DNA from: CAWJLE01 sp963843645
GTDB taxonomy: Bacteria; Chloroflexota; Anaerolineae; DAOTYC01
Length of the DNA stretch: 64,000 nucleotides
Assembly: GCA_963843645.1 (NCBI GenBank)
Contig: CAWJLE010000003.1
Span: forward strand, 2,035,189-2,099,188
Direction of reading: 5' to 3'
The notes below the pieces were generated by a model. The model was not told where the DNA came from. It made no database searches and saw nothing but the letters and a program-made list of their open reading frames with translations. Positions 53,558 through 62,839 of this stretch are shown here, one piece after another. Every line of letters starts with the position of its first letter. Position 1 is the first letter of the stretch. The translations under genes were made by a program, and so were the position numbers.

Positions 53558-54068
53558 TTACATGGCGCGTCCAAAGCCAAAGCGTTCGAAACGATCGCGC
53601 TTGGCCTTGCAGATGGGGCAAACGCCGGGGGGGTTGTCGCGAGCACAGAGGTAGCCGCACACCGTACAACGCCAGACGGGAAGAGCGTCCTCCGCTAACT
53701 CCGTCGTCGGGGTTTCTTTCTTGCGCAGCTGGCGTGGGAACGGCGGGCCGGCGCTCAGGGATCGCGTGCGCCTCGGCCTTGCCGTCGAGCACGTCCTGGG
53801 ACACGTAGAGGGCGCAATAACACGCTCCCCACTCGTCCACGTCCGCATCTCGATAGTCACAAGGACATGTGATGTCCAAATCCATCTCTTTGACACCGGC
53901 AGCCAGGCGACAAGGACACGCCCAGTAGCCGTATCTTTCTTCGTTCACCAGCAGGCCCTCAACCAGGGCCAGGGTGAAGGGCACGTCAGGATTCAGGTGA
54001 TAGCCTGAAGCCTCAGCTTCCACGTTCAAGCGTTCGTAGAGCTCGCGCACCCTTTCTTGATCGATCAT
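53558..54068 (-). CDS. Ferredoxin:disulfide reductase catalytic domain fused to rubredoxin (frameshift)
   Basis: ATG 54068-54066 overlaps the stop of the upstream glutaredoxin gene by 4 bp. The N-terminal part carries the FTR catalytic-subunit pattern: YWACPCRLAAGV, DITCPCDYRDADVDEWGACY and CALY, supplying the four cluster cysteines and the redox pair. Near 53725 a one-base slip joins it to ETPTTELAEDALPVWRCTVC and a rubredoxin with CTVCGYLC and GVCPICKAKRDRFERFGFG. Joined length is about 169 residues. FTR-rubredoxin fusions are known from methanogens and some bacteria as ferredoxin:disulfide reductases. Here the glutaredoxin encoded just upstream is the obvious substrate. Confidence 0.87.
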
Positions 54069-54331
54069 ATTCCCAGCAGCTCCTTCAGATCATCCTTCTT
54101 GAAGCCGGTCACGTGGGCCTCGCCACAAAAGACCGTCGGGAAAGAAGGTCGACAGCCCAGCCTGTCCTGGAGCTCCTCCATGATTTTATCTTTCTCTTCT
54201 CCGTCCAGCAGGTCGACGTAAACGCACTCGTACTGGACGTTATTGTCATCGAGGAACGTGCGCGTCATCTTGCACCACACACAGGTGCTCAAAGCATATA
54301 GGGTAACTCTCGGACTCTCGGTGACTTCCAC
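54065..54331 (-). CDS. Glutaredoxin (CVWC)
   Basis: I chose GTG 54331-54329, 5 nt after AAGGAGAG; an earlier ATG would lie upstream of the promoter. The 88-residue protein has ESPRVTLYALSTCVWCKMTR with the CVWC redox pair, then YECVYVDLLDGEEKDKIMEE and the cis-Pro motif RPSFPTVFCGEAHVTGFKKD. Its stop overlaps the start of the FTR-rubredoxin gene (ATGA), indicating translational coupling and a functional pair. Confidence 0.92.
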   Translation of the reverse strand: MEVTESPRVTLYALSTCVWCKMTRTFLDDNNVQYECVYVDLLDGEEKDKIMEELQDRLGCRPSFPTVFCGEAHVTGFKKDDLKELLGI

Positions 54332-54386
54332 TTCATCTCTCCTTTTCGAGAAGACCGCGCCGTCTGTCAAAGCACAGTATTGAGCT

Positions 54387-54415
54387 ATTCTATCATAGCA
54401 ACCAGCCAGTGTCAA
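54387..54415 (-). promoter_or_regulatory. Promoter of the glutaredoxin/FTR-rubredoxin operon
   Basis: Leftward TTGACA (54415-54410), 17 bp, TAGAAT (54392-54387); leader about 50 nt. Confidence 0.8.
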
Positions 54416-54473
54416 CGAATGGGACGCGTCGGGGTGCATCCAGGTTTTGGGCGAGACGGCGCCCGAACACAGC

Positions 54474-54502
54474 TTGTTTCTGTCGCGCAATCAAGGTATA
54501 AT
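54474..54502 (+). promoter_or_regulatory. Promoter of the hybrid histidine kinase
   Basis: TTGTTT (54474-54479), 17 bp, TATAAT (54497-54502). The leader is about 140 nt. Confidence 0.6.
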
Positions 54503-54648
54503 CCCCTGTCAGAGCCGCATGGTTCCTTGCGCCGTCCCGAGGTGTCTTCCCTCACCGCTCCGCCTCCGATGGCATCAAGCTCGCCTGGCTCTGGTGCCGG
54601 ACGTCCTCGATTGTCGCAGCCGCACCCCGGGCCGGAGGGCCTGGCCTC

Positions 54649-56956
54649 ATGACTCTGCGAATCAAAACGCTCATCGCGGTCGCGCTGACGTTTGTGGCGT
54701 TGGTGCTGCTTCTGTACGCCATCGTCCAGACCGGTATGCTGGGCAGCTTTGCCGGCGTCGAGGCCCGGCACGCCGCTCAGATCGTGCTTCTGCTCGTCCT
54801 CCTCGTCGGGGCGATCTGCCTGGTGGTGCTCTGGCTGGCCCTGGGACGCTACGTTGTGAACCCTCTGACCCGGCTGACCGAGAGCATCGATCTCATCGGG
54901 GCCGGCCCACTCTTTCCTGCTCGGCCACGACCGTCGGGTCACGGCGAGTTCGCCGTTCTTGCCCGCCGAAATCGACTCGATGCTCGCGGGCCTCAGTCAC
55001 AGCGAAGAAGCGACCCGGGAGAGCGAGGCCAAATATCGTCTCCTGGTCGAACAGGCCACTGACGGCATCGTCATCATCCAGGCCGGCCTCCTGAAATACG
55101 TCAATCCTCGCGCCGCACAGCTCGTTGGCTTCGAGGCGGACGAGTTGCTGGAGCGGCCCCTCCGGGACCTGATCTGGCCGGACGCCCTGCCGGCGATCAT
55201 TGCCGTGCAGAAGGAACGCGCGGCTAACCGGGACGCAGTCGACGCGAGCCGCTGGGTCGGGTCGAGCGGCTATGCCTCCGCCCCGATCTTCGAGACGAGC
55301 CTGCGCCGCCGCGATGGGCGCCGCGTGGACGTCGAGGTCAACGTCGGCTCCACGACTTTCGGCGACAATCCGGCCACGCTGGTTTTCGTCCGGGATATCA
55401 GCGCGCGCCGCGAAACGGAAGCCCTCAGCGCCGAAAAAGAACGCCTTGCGGTGACCCTCCGGTCCATCGGCGAGGGCGTGGTGACCACCGACGTGGCCGG
55501 CCACGTCGTGCTGATGAATCGGGCCGCCGAGGTCCTCACCGGCTGGACCCAGGCCGAGGCCGAGGGCCGCCCGCTCACCGACGTCATCTGCCTGATCGAT
55601 GAGAGAAGCCGGCGGGCGGCCGACACGCCGATCCGCGGGGTGCTGGGCGGCAACGCCACCGAAATGAGCGGCTACCCCTTGCTGGTGGACCGGCGGGCCT
55701 GTGAACACACGGTCAGCGTCCGCATCTCCCCGATGCACGACCAGACCAGCCGCGTCATCGGCGTCGTGGTCGCCATCAGCGACATCACCGACAAGCGCCG
55801 GATGGAGCAGGAGCTCCTGCGCGCCCAGAGTATCGAATCCATCGGCTTCCTGGCCGGCGGCATCGCCCACGACTTCAACAATATCCTGACGGGCGTCCTG
55901 GGCAACCTCAGCCTGGCCCGCCTGCGCATCCCACCCGGCGGTCCAACCTACGAAGCGCTGGCTGAGGCCGAGCGCGCCACACTTCGCGCGCGCGCCCTCA
56001 CCGAGCAGTTGCTGACGTTCTCGCAGGGCGGCGCGCCGCTCAAGCGGGCCACCTCAATCGCGCAGGTGTTGCGCGAGTCCGGCCAGTTCGCCCTGCGCGG
56101 CTCGGTCGTGCGCTCCGACTTCTCCCTGCCCGCGGACCTGTGGCCCGTCGAGGCGGACCCCGGCCAGATGAGCCAGGTGGTCCACAACTTGATGCTGAAC
56201 GCCTGCCAGGCGATGCCCGCCGGGGGCGTGGTCGCAGTGAAGGCCGAGAACGTCGTCCTGGAGACCGGCCACAGCGAGCCGCTGCCGCTGGCGCCCGGGT
56301 GCTACGTCAAGATCGCCATCCACGACGAGGGCGTCGGCATCCCTCCCGAGCACCTGGACCACATTTTCGAGCCCTACTTCACCACCAAGGAGAAAGGCAG
56401 CGGGCTGGGACTCGCCACGACCTACTCCATCATCCGGCGCCACGACGGTCACATCACCGTCGAGTCGAAGCCCGGTCAAGGCGCCACGTTCGTCATCTAC
56501 CTGCCGGCTCAGCCCAATCTCGCGCCGGTCGAGGTCGAGGAGTGCCCGGCCGGTACGCCGCGCCGTCCGGCGCGCGGCCACGGTCGCGTCCTGGTCATGG
56601 ACGATGAGGAGCCGGTCCGCGAGATGGCAGCCAGGCTGCTGCAGCACCTGGGGTACACCGTGGACCTGGTCCGCGACGGCGCGGAGGCCCTGCACCTCTA
56701 CCAGAGTGCGCGGGAAGCCCGTCACCCCTTCGATGCCGTCATCATGGACCTGACTGTGCCCGGCGGCATGGGCGGCGCCGAGGCGATCAGCCGGTTGCTG
56801 GAGCTGGACCCCGAAGCCCACGCCATCGTCTCCAGCGGCTACTCCACCGACCCCGTCCTGGCCCACTTCCGCGCCTACGGTTTCGCCGGCATTCTGGTCA
56901 AACCCTACCGCATCGAAGACGTCGCCAGCGCCCTCCAGCAAATCCTCAACCCCTGA
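54649..56956 (+). CDS. Hybrid sensor histidine kinase with receiver domain (frameshift)
   Basis: Starts MTLRIKTLIAVALTFVALVL. Two membrane helices flank a very short outer loop (residues about 8-68) and lead to a HAMP-like stretch (YVVNPLTRLTESIDLIGAG). A one-base slip between about 54910 and 54960 connects to IDSMLAGLSHSEEATRESEA. Two PAS domains follow (LVEQATDGIVIIQAGLLKYV and IGEGVVTTDVAGHVVLMNRA). The H-box GFLAGGIAHDFNNILTGVLG, N-box NLMLNACQAMP and G-boxes (IHDEGVGIPPEHLDHIFEPY, GSGLGLATTY) are present. A C-terminal receiver has MDDEEPVREMAARL and the phospho-acceptor in AVIMDLTVPGGMGG. Joined length is about 768 residues. No separate output regulator is adjacent. Confidence 0.9.
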
Positions 56957-56979
56957 CGCCCAATCGTCACGGCGTCTCA

Positions 56980-57550
56980 CCACGGAGAACCACGGAGAAA
57001 AGCCAAGAAAACAACGACAACGGCGTTTTACCACTAAGGACACAAAGAGCCACAAAGAAAAAGACAACGGCCAACAGTATTTCACCACGGAGACACGGAG
57101 AACCACGGAGAAAAACAAAGAAACAACGACAACGGCGTTTTACCACTAAGGACACAAAGAGCCACAAAGAAAAACAAAGGAAAAGAGGAAAAGAAAAACG
57201 AAGCGGTCATCAATAGCGCTCGCTCCGTTCAGTCCTTCTTTATAGCCATTTGTGCCCTTGGTGGTAAATCGCCGTTTGCCGTTGCCTTTTTCTTTGTGGC
57301 TCTTCGTGTCCTTGGTGGTAAATCGCCGTTGTCGTTGTTTCTTTGCTTTTCTCCGTGGTCCTCCGTGTCTCCGTGGTGAAACGCCGTTTGTCGTTGTTTT
57401 TTCTTAGTGGCTCTTTGTGCCCTTGGTGGTAAATCGCCGTTTGCCGTTGCCTATTTCTTTGTGGCTCTTCGTGTCCTTGGTGGTGAAGCGCCGTTGTCGT
57501 TGTTTCTTTGCTTTTCTCCGTGGTCCTCCGTGTCTCCGTGGTGAAACGCC
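56980..57550. repeat. Large inverted and direct repeat island (CCACGGAGAACCACGGAGAAA type)
   Basis: The left part (56980-57180) contains two direct copies of caccacggagaaccacggag, aacaacgacaacggcgtttt and ccactaaggacacaaagagc. The right part (57241-57550) holds the same words in inverse orientation, again as two direct copies about 168 bp apart (ctttgtggctcttcgtgtcc, tctccgtggtcctccgtgtc). The centre is 57184-57240. No protein is encoded; frames across it are repeat translation. Related words occur at 53460-53520. Confidence 0.9.
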
Positions 57551-57952
57551 CTACTCGCGCCATTCCGGTGAGGACCGTGCCCGCCGCCGCGCGGACGCCA
57601 CGCTCCGTGATCGCCTCGATTTCGGCGCGACCGGCGGCAGCCCGCGGGTGTAGGTCAGTCCGCGCTGCAACCACAGCTCGAAAGTGGATTCGTCGCCGTA
57701 CACCGCCGGCGGAACGATCACGTACTCTCGAAGCGGCTCGAAGCGTGCAGAGCCCGGCACGACGGCCAGGAACTCCTCGCGGTCGGCGTCCGACAGGCGC
57801 ACCCACAGCTCAGCCCGATCCAGCCCCGCGAAGATGTGGTTGTTCAGCATATAGATTGCGCAGCCAAACATCTTAACCCGCCGGCAGCCGTGCGGCTCCA
57901 GCGCCCGATCCATGAATTCGATCAGCTCCGGCGGGATGTCTTTCCAGGCCAT
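57551..57952 (-). CDS. TfoX N-terminal-domain protein, copy 1
   Basis: A 133-residue product starting MAWKDIPPELIEFMDRALEP. The TfoX-N core is seen in HGCRRVKMFGCAIYMLNNHI, FAGLDRAELWVRLSDADREE and REYVIVPPAVYGDESTFELW. The tail (VASARRRARSSPEWRE) is Arg/Ser-rich and reaches into the repeat island, so the true C-terminus may have been altered. TfoX-N proteins are annotated from the competence regulator TfoX, but single-domain members have no established function. It lies 7 bp downstream of its paralog. Confidence 0.82.
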   Translation of the reverse strand: MAWKDIPPELIEFMDRALEPHGCRRVKMFGCAIYMLNNHIFAGLDRAELWVRLSDADREEFLAVVPGSARFEPLREYVIVPPAVYGDESTFELWLQRGLTYTRGLPPVAPKSRRSRSVASARRRARSSPEWRE

Positions 57953-57959
57953 AACGGCC

Positions 57960-58334
57960 TCACCCTGCTTTCTTGCGCGTTCGTGTCTTCACTTCCTTCG
58001 CCGGCAGCGACAACGCATACTCCAGCGCACGTTTCAGCCAGTGGTCGAACGCATCGTCATCCCGATACACATCCGGAGGGAGCACCATGTACTCGCGCGA
58101 TTGGCGGCCCGGCATGGGCTCAAACGGCCGTGCGTTCGGCACGGTCGACACCAAGCGCGCCCGGTCCGCTTCGGACAGCCGCAGAAACAGATTGCTCTGA
58201 TGCAGCCCGGCAAACATGTTGTTGTTCACGAAGTAAACAGGACAGCCAAACATCACCCTCCGCTCGCACGGCAGTGCGGCCATCGCTCGGTCCATGAACT
58301 CGATCAGCTCGGGAGGAACTTTTTTCCAACCCAC
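57960..58334 (-). CDS. TfoX N-terminal-domain protein, copy 2
   Basis: GTG 58334 gives 124 residues, beginning (M)GWKKVPPELIEFMDRAMAA, close to the paralog downstream (PPELIEFMDRA shared). The core is RRVMFGCPVYFVNNNMFAGL, LFLRLSEADRARLVSTVPNA and SREYMVLPPDVYRDDDAFDH. The tail is basic (KEVKTRTRKKAG). The pair probably arose by tandem duplication and shares one transcript. The function is unknown. Confidence 0.82.
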   Translation of the reverse strand: MGWKKVPPELIEFMDRAMAALPCERRVMFGCPVYFVNNNMFAGLHQSNLFLRLSEADRARLVSTVPNARPFEPMPGRQSREYMVLPPDVYRDDDAFDHWLKRALEYALSLPAKEVKTRTRKKAG

Positions 58335-58404
58335 ATCATATCTCCCAAAATCAATTATCGGCCAGAGGCGGTCCGGTAGCCGGACTGCAACGCAACAGTG
58401 CTGC

Positions 58405-59415
58405 TTACTCCGGGTGCGCCTGGCAGGAGGCGCGAATGACCAGCTGCGCCGGCAAGACGATGCGCTCGGGTCTGACGTCGCAGGCCGGACCTTGCAGCCG
58501 GCGCAGAAGCAGCTCTGTCGCGAGCGCGCCGATCTGCGCCGTGGGTTGGGCCATGGTCGTAAGGGGCGGGAACACCGCGCCGGCCAGCGGGATGTCGTCG
58601 AAGCCCACGATGGACAGGTCCTCCGGAACGCGAACCCCGCGCCCGCGCGCCCCACGGATTGCCCCGATGGCCATCATGTCGTTGCAGACGAAGATCGCCG
58701 TGGGCGGATCGGGCCGCCCCAGCAGCTCGACGGCGGCCAATTCGCCGCCTGCCAGCATGAAATCGCCGCCTACGACGAAATCCGCCGGCAGCTCCAGCCC
58801 GGCCTCGGATATCGCCCGGCGGTATCCCGCCGCCCGCTGCTCGCTTGGGCTCAGGCTATCCGGCCCCAGGATGCACGCGATCCGGCGATGCCCCAGGTCC
58901 AGCAGGTAGCGCGTAGCGTTATAGCCGCCCTGCTCGTTGTCCACCAGCACGATGTCTATCGCCGGATCCGGCTCGTCCCGGTCTACGAGCACCACCTCGA
59001 TTCCATCATCGATCAGGAAGCGCAAATCGCTCGTCGACCGTCCGGCCGAAATGAAGATGATCCCATCCACCTGCTTCATCGCCAGGACGTGTACGTAGGT
59101 CTGCTGTTTTTCGGTGTTGCCGTCGCTGTTGCATAGGATGACGCTGTAACCGTTTTGAAACCCGATGTTCTCGATTGTGCGGGCAATTTCCGCGAAGAAG
59201 GGGTTGGAATTGTCGGGGACGATGAGGCCGATCGTTTTTGTTTCGCCCATCCTCAAGCCGCGAGCCAGCCCGTTGGGATGATAATCGAGCTGCTGCATGG
59301 CTCGCAACACGCGCTCCCGCAACTCGTCGCTCACGCGACGGGTGCCGTTGATGGTGTGCGACACCGTGGTGATGGAAACGCCGGCCGCTTGCGCTACGTC
59401 TTTGATCGTCGCCAT
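58405..59415 (-). CDS. LacI-family transcriptional regulator
   Basis: ATG 59415 (MATIKDVAQAAGVSITTVSH) fits the family start. The 336 residues comprise the HTH (ATIKDVAQAAGVSITTVSHT), the hinge (YHPNGLARGLRMGETKTIGL) and a periplasmic-binding-type sensor: VPDNSNPFFAEIARTIENIG, GYSVILCNSDGNTEKQQTYV, GIIFISAGRS, RRIACILGPDSLSPSEQRAA and DLSIVGFDDIPLAGAVFPPL. The ligand is probably a sugar or nucleoside but is not predictable. No sugar operon is adjacent; the two TfoX-N genes lie 70 bp downstream. An operator-like dyad lies in its own promoter region. Confidence 0.93.
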   Translation of the reverse strand: MATIKDVAQAAGVSITTVSHTINGTRRVSDELRERVLRAMQQLDYHPNGLARGLRMGETKTIGLIVPDNSNPFFAEIARTIENIGFQNGYSVILCNSDGNTEKQQTYVHVLAMKQVDGIIFISAGRSTSDLRFLIDDGIEVVLVDRDEPDPAIDIVLVDNEQGGYNATRYLLDLGHRRIACILGPDSLSPSEQRAAGYRRAISEAGLELPADFVVGGDFMLAGGELAAVELLGRPDPPTAIFVCNDMMAIGAIRGARGRGVRVPEDLSIVGFDDIPLAGAVFPPLTTMAQPTAQIGALATELLLRRLQGPACDVRPERIVLPAQLVIRASCQAHPE

Positions 59416-59460
59416 AGCCGGGATCACGCTCCTCATCGAGGATAAGCGAATGGTCGCAAT

Positions 59461-59522
59461 CGTTTTGGCAAACGTTTTTCGGTAACTTACTTATCATATC
59501 ACACAATGAGCCTACTTGTCAA
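59461..59522 (-). promoter_or_regulatory. lacI-type gene promoter with operator dyad
   Basis: Leftward TTGACA (59522-59517), 18 bp, TATGAT (59498-59493). The dyad CGTTT-tggc-AAACG (59461-59474) lies about 15-28 nt past the start of transcription and has the LacI-family half-site AAACG. This fits autorepression. Confidence 0.7.
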
Positions 59523-59534
59523 TATAGTTGGTCG

Positions 59535-59700
59535 CTGGCTCCTACCCACTTTGCTCTCTCTGCCGCCGCAGACCTCTCTCCCGGCCTCTCCCCTGCAAAG
59601 GGAGAGGAGAACGTCAACCGATTTGCTCCTCTCCCTTTGCAGGGGAGAGGCCGGGAGAGAGGTCTGCGGCGGCAGAGAGAGCAAAGTGGGTAGGAGCCAG
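59535..59700. repeat. Perfect long inverted repeat, 75-bp arms
   Basis: Arms 59535-59609 and 59626-59700 are exact reverse complements by eye around a 16-nt loop. They contain tggctcctacccactttgct and the GA-rich core ctctcccggcctctcccctg seen in the repeats at 19717-20010. It fills the space between the divergent lacI-type gene and the secreted protein gene. A possible weak promoter for the latter, TTCGCA (59766-59771), 17 bp, TAAACT (59789-59794), follows it. Confidence 0.93.
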
Positions 59701-59892
59701 AGTTGGTCGAGGGCCAGAGAATCTCCAAGATTCTGGGCGTGACCCCTCGACAGTCTATGCGTTAATTCGCACTCCGGCGCAAACGTGGTAAACTGGGCGG
59801 TGAGGTGCTCGGACTCGTGGCGCGCTGAAGTCTCGGGCAAAGCGCTCAGAAGCGAGCGGCGCGAATCGATCTCATCAAAAAGGAGGCAGAAG

Positions 59893-62151
59893 ATGCAGCG
59901 TGGCTTTGTATTTCGGCTGGCACCGGTTCTCTTTGCGGCGGCCCTGGCCCTGAGTGTCATCCCGGCCGCAGCCGCTCCGATCGCGCAGTTCGGCGATTTC
60001 GTCACTTTCGAAAAGCCCGAATGGGGCCTGAAGATGCTCTATCGGAAAGACTACCACGTCCAGAACGAAGCCGACGTCGTCATCTTCAGCCAACGAACGG
60101 AATCCATGGTGTTTCCGAGCCTGCAGTACATCATCGTCTCCCGCGACCCCGCCTTCGCCGACCCCGGCAAGAAGTCTCTGACGACGCCCTGGCCCTCCTC
60201 CTCCAGAAGGCAAACTATCCTATTGAAGCCTCATACGTCGAATCGCTCGGCGAAAAGACCGTCGCCGACCGAGACGGCCGATTCGGGTCCTTCGAAGGCA
60301 AGGAGCTCAGTTCCGGCTACGGCATGGAGGGCAACCTGTACGTGTTCTCGCAAGACGACGTCGGTTTCGCGGTCGCGACGACCGGCTCCGTGAACATGTG
60401 GAGCCCGACCGAAATCGGGACGTTCCAGCCGATGATCAAGAGCATCGAGGTCCAGTGGGTCGAGCCGACACCTGTGCCGACGGATACCCCTGTCCCGACA
60501 CCCACGCCCGTTGCGACTGCCACGCCGCCGCAACCGACCGCCGCCCCTCAGCCGCCGCAACCGGCCGCACCGCAACCACAGCCGGATGATCAGGGCAAAG
60601 CCCAGCCGGCCGCGCCGGCCGAGACCCCCGCGCCTCCCGTCGAGACGGGCATCTACAGCAGCGCCCGCGATGCGTTCGACGCGGCGGCGCTGCTGGCCAC
60701 AGATTGGAACCCCGCGGCAGGGCTCACCTCGATTGGCTGCGCGTCGATGCGCGTGGAAGGCGACCGGGCCGGCAAATGCCGCCGCTGGACGATCTTCTTC
60801 ACTGAACCCACGACCGGCACCGAACCGGCTGGGACGATGTACCGCGTGACGCTGTCCGACGGCGAGCTGGCCAATGCCGGCGAGACGCCGTCGACCGCGC
60901 CCGTCGAGCCCATGGCCGGCGCCTGGATCGACAGCCCCGAGGCGCTGCAGACGGCGCTCGACGGCGGCTTGAGCGGTTTTCTGAAGCGGCACCCCGAAGC
61001 GTCGACGACGGCCGTCCTCGAAGCCGGCCGGTGGACCATCGATACCGGCACCCCTTCCGGCGACCTGTTCGTGGTCTGCGCCGACGCGGCGTCGGGCGCC
61101 ATCGACGCGCTCGTGCCGGCGCCCCCGGCGGCCGAGGGAAAGCTCCTGTCCGCGCGGCAGGTGCTCCCGCTCGCGCAGAAAAAGGCGAAGGAGTGGCAGG
61201 CTGATGCGCGCCTGGTGGGACTGGGCGCAGAGTTGGGACTCGCCGGTGCCGGCGCCGAGGGTGGGAAGGCACTGGAGTGGCAGGTCGTCTTCACGTCAGA
61301 GGCGGCGGCCAAAGCTCGCACCTTCTCGATCCGCGGAGGGCAGGCGGAGGCGCCTGAGGATGCAACGCCACTTGCACAGACGCCGATCACCGGGATGTGG
61401 CCCGACAGTCCTAAGGCCATGCAAGACTTGGGAACGAACGAAGACTACACGTCGTTCAGTGAGCTGTACCCGAGCACGCACTCGCGTTGGATCTGCAGGG
61501 GCAGGAAGCAACGGGCTTCGTGTGGAAGGCGACCGCCTACGTTCCGGGCTGCCGCCTGACGGTCGCGCTGGGGGCCGCCTCCGCAACGCCGACGCCTCAG
61601 CCGCCACCCGCGCCGGCCGCGCTCGATCAGGCGCCGCCGGCCGATCTGGAGCCTGACGCCGAAGCCCCCGCGGACCAGACCGCCGGGCAGCGACGCCCGA
61701 GCGCACCCAGATCTTCAACCTGTCGTTCCTGGCACCTCCGGGCTGGCTGGGCGTCAATGCCGACGACGAGCACTACACGCTCATGTCCAAAGAAGTACTG
61801 GAAGAGGGACAGAAAGGAAACATGCAAGGGCTCATCGTCGTCGCCGACGTCGTTCGTTATCCCGAGACCACGCTGAAGACCGCGCTCGTCGAGGAGATAC
61901 AGCGCGCCGTGGGGATCCCGGTGTCCAGCTCAGCGACGATGAAGACGTTCACGTTCCAGGGGCACCAGGCCGTGGAGACCAAAGGACAGGTGGGTGCGGC
62001 AGACAAGACCATGTTCTTCTGGGCCCGGGCGATCGATCGGGCGCCGCGCGTCACCGTAGTCTGCGCCCTGTCCTCCGGCGGTGAATGGCTGAACAACCTG
62101 GCCGCGTTCACCGCATTCTTCGAGAACCTCAAGCTGGAGGAGAAGGAATAG
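59893..62151 (+). CDS. Large secreted protein with Pro-rich linkers (three frameshifts)
   Basis: ATG 59893 with AGGAGG (59881-59886) upstream; signal peptide MQRGFVFRLAPVLFAAALAL to about residue 28. Slips near 60170, 61500 and 61690 connect the parts. The first domain (FGDFVTFEKPEWGLKMLYRK, VFSQDDVGFAVATTGSVNMW) is followed by a Thr/Pro linker (PTPVPTDTPVPTPTP). Next is a duplicated region with YSSARDAFDAAALLATDWNP and LLSARQVLPLAQKKAKEWQA. A second Pro-rich linker leads to a last domain (GWLGVNADDEHYTLMSKEVL, HQAVETKGQVGAADKTMFFW). The first and last domains resemble each other in style (short surface sensor of the PsbP/DUF1795 type). Joined length is about 750 residues. The function is unknown. 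Confidence 0.7.
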
Positions 62152-62343
62152 CCCGCAGGGCTTAAAGTAGTCTTAAGCTCGCAATCCTGTTCTCTTAAGG
62201 ATGAGATCTCCCCACCCGTGCTACAATGAAAGAAGCTTCAGGTTTCTGGCCGCATCATATGCCGCTACGTGTTCCTCGCCGGCCGCCACGCGCGGCTGCA
62301 ATTCACGTGGGCTCATTGCCCCAGGTTCCTGAGGGAAAGGCCG

Positions 62344-62811
62344 ATGTCAAGCAACTCGAACTTTTTTGGGAGAAGACACTTCTGCGCAGCCTGTTTCTAC
62401 TTCGGCCGGGGCGCCCACCGCGGCTACCGGGGAGCAGTCCCTGACCGCCAGCCACCGGCGCTCCCACAGGTCGTGCCGGCATCCGCCGATTTCGGCTCCC
62501 GTCCCGAGCTGTGCTCGACGTGCCTCGAGCAGCCTGGCGTGCCGCAGAATTCTGCAACTGCTCGATAGCCGGCCCACCACCCTGATGACGGTGCCCGACA
62601 TTGCCGGGTGCCTGGCCCTGGCGCCGGCCAACGTGCAGGCCGGCGCGGACCGGCTCGACCGAATGGGTCTGCTGCGGCGGGTTTCCGTCGGCGAGCTGAC
62701 CTTCTACGGCATCACCGACGACGCCGTCCGGCAGAAAACCGTCAGGGCTTCCGCGACTGGTGCGACGAGCAGCGGCAGCAGTGGGCCGCTCTGCAAAAGG
62801 TCGTGGAGTGA
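62344..62811 (+). CDS. Small Cys-pair winged-helix-like protein (frameshifts)
   Basis: ATG 62344 (MSSNSNFFGRRHFCAACFYF) follows GAGGGAAAGG. The first frame gives two cysteine pairs, HFCAACFYFG and PELCSTCLEQ, as in a zinc ribbon. A slip near 62545 moves to ILQLLDSRPTTLMTVPDIAG, LALAPANVQAGADRLDRMGL and LRRVSVGELTFYGITDDA, a winged-helix pattern. A second slip near 62745 gives RDWCDEQRQQWAALQKVVE ending at 62811. The joined protein is about 155 residues and looks like a small DNA-binding regulator. The assignment is inference from pattern only. Confidence 0.6.
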
Positions 62812-62839
62812 GGCGAGGCCGCGATTGGCCGCCGCGGCT

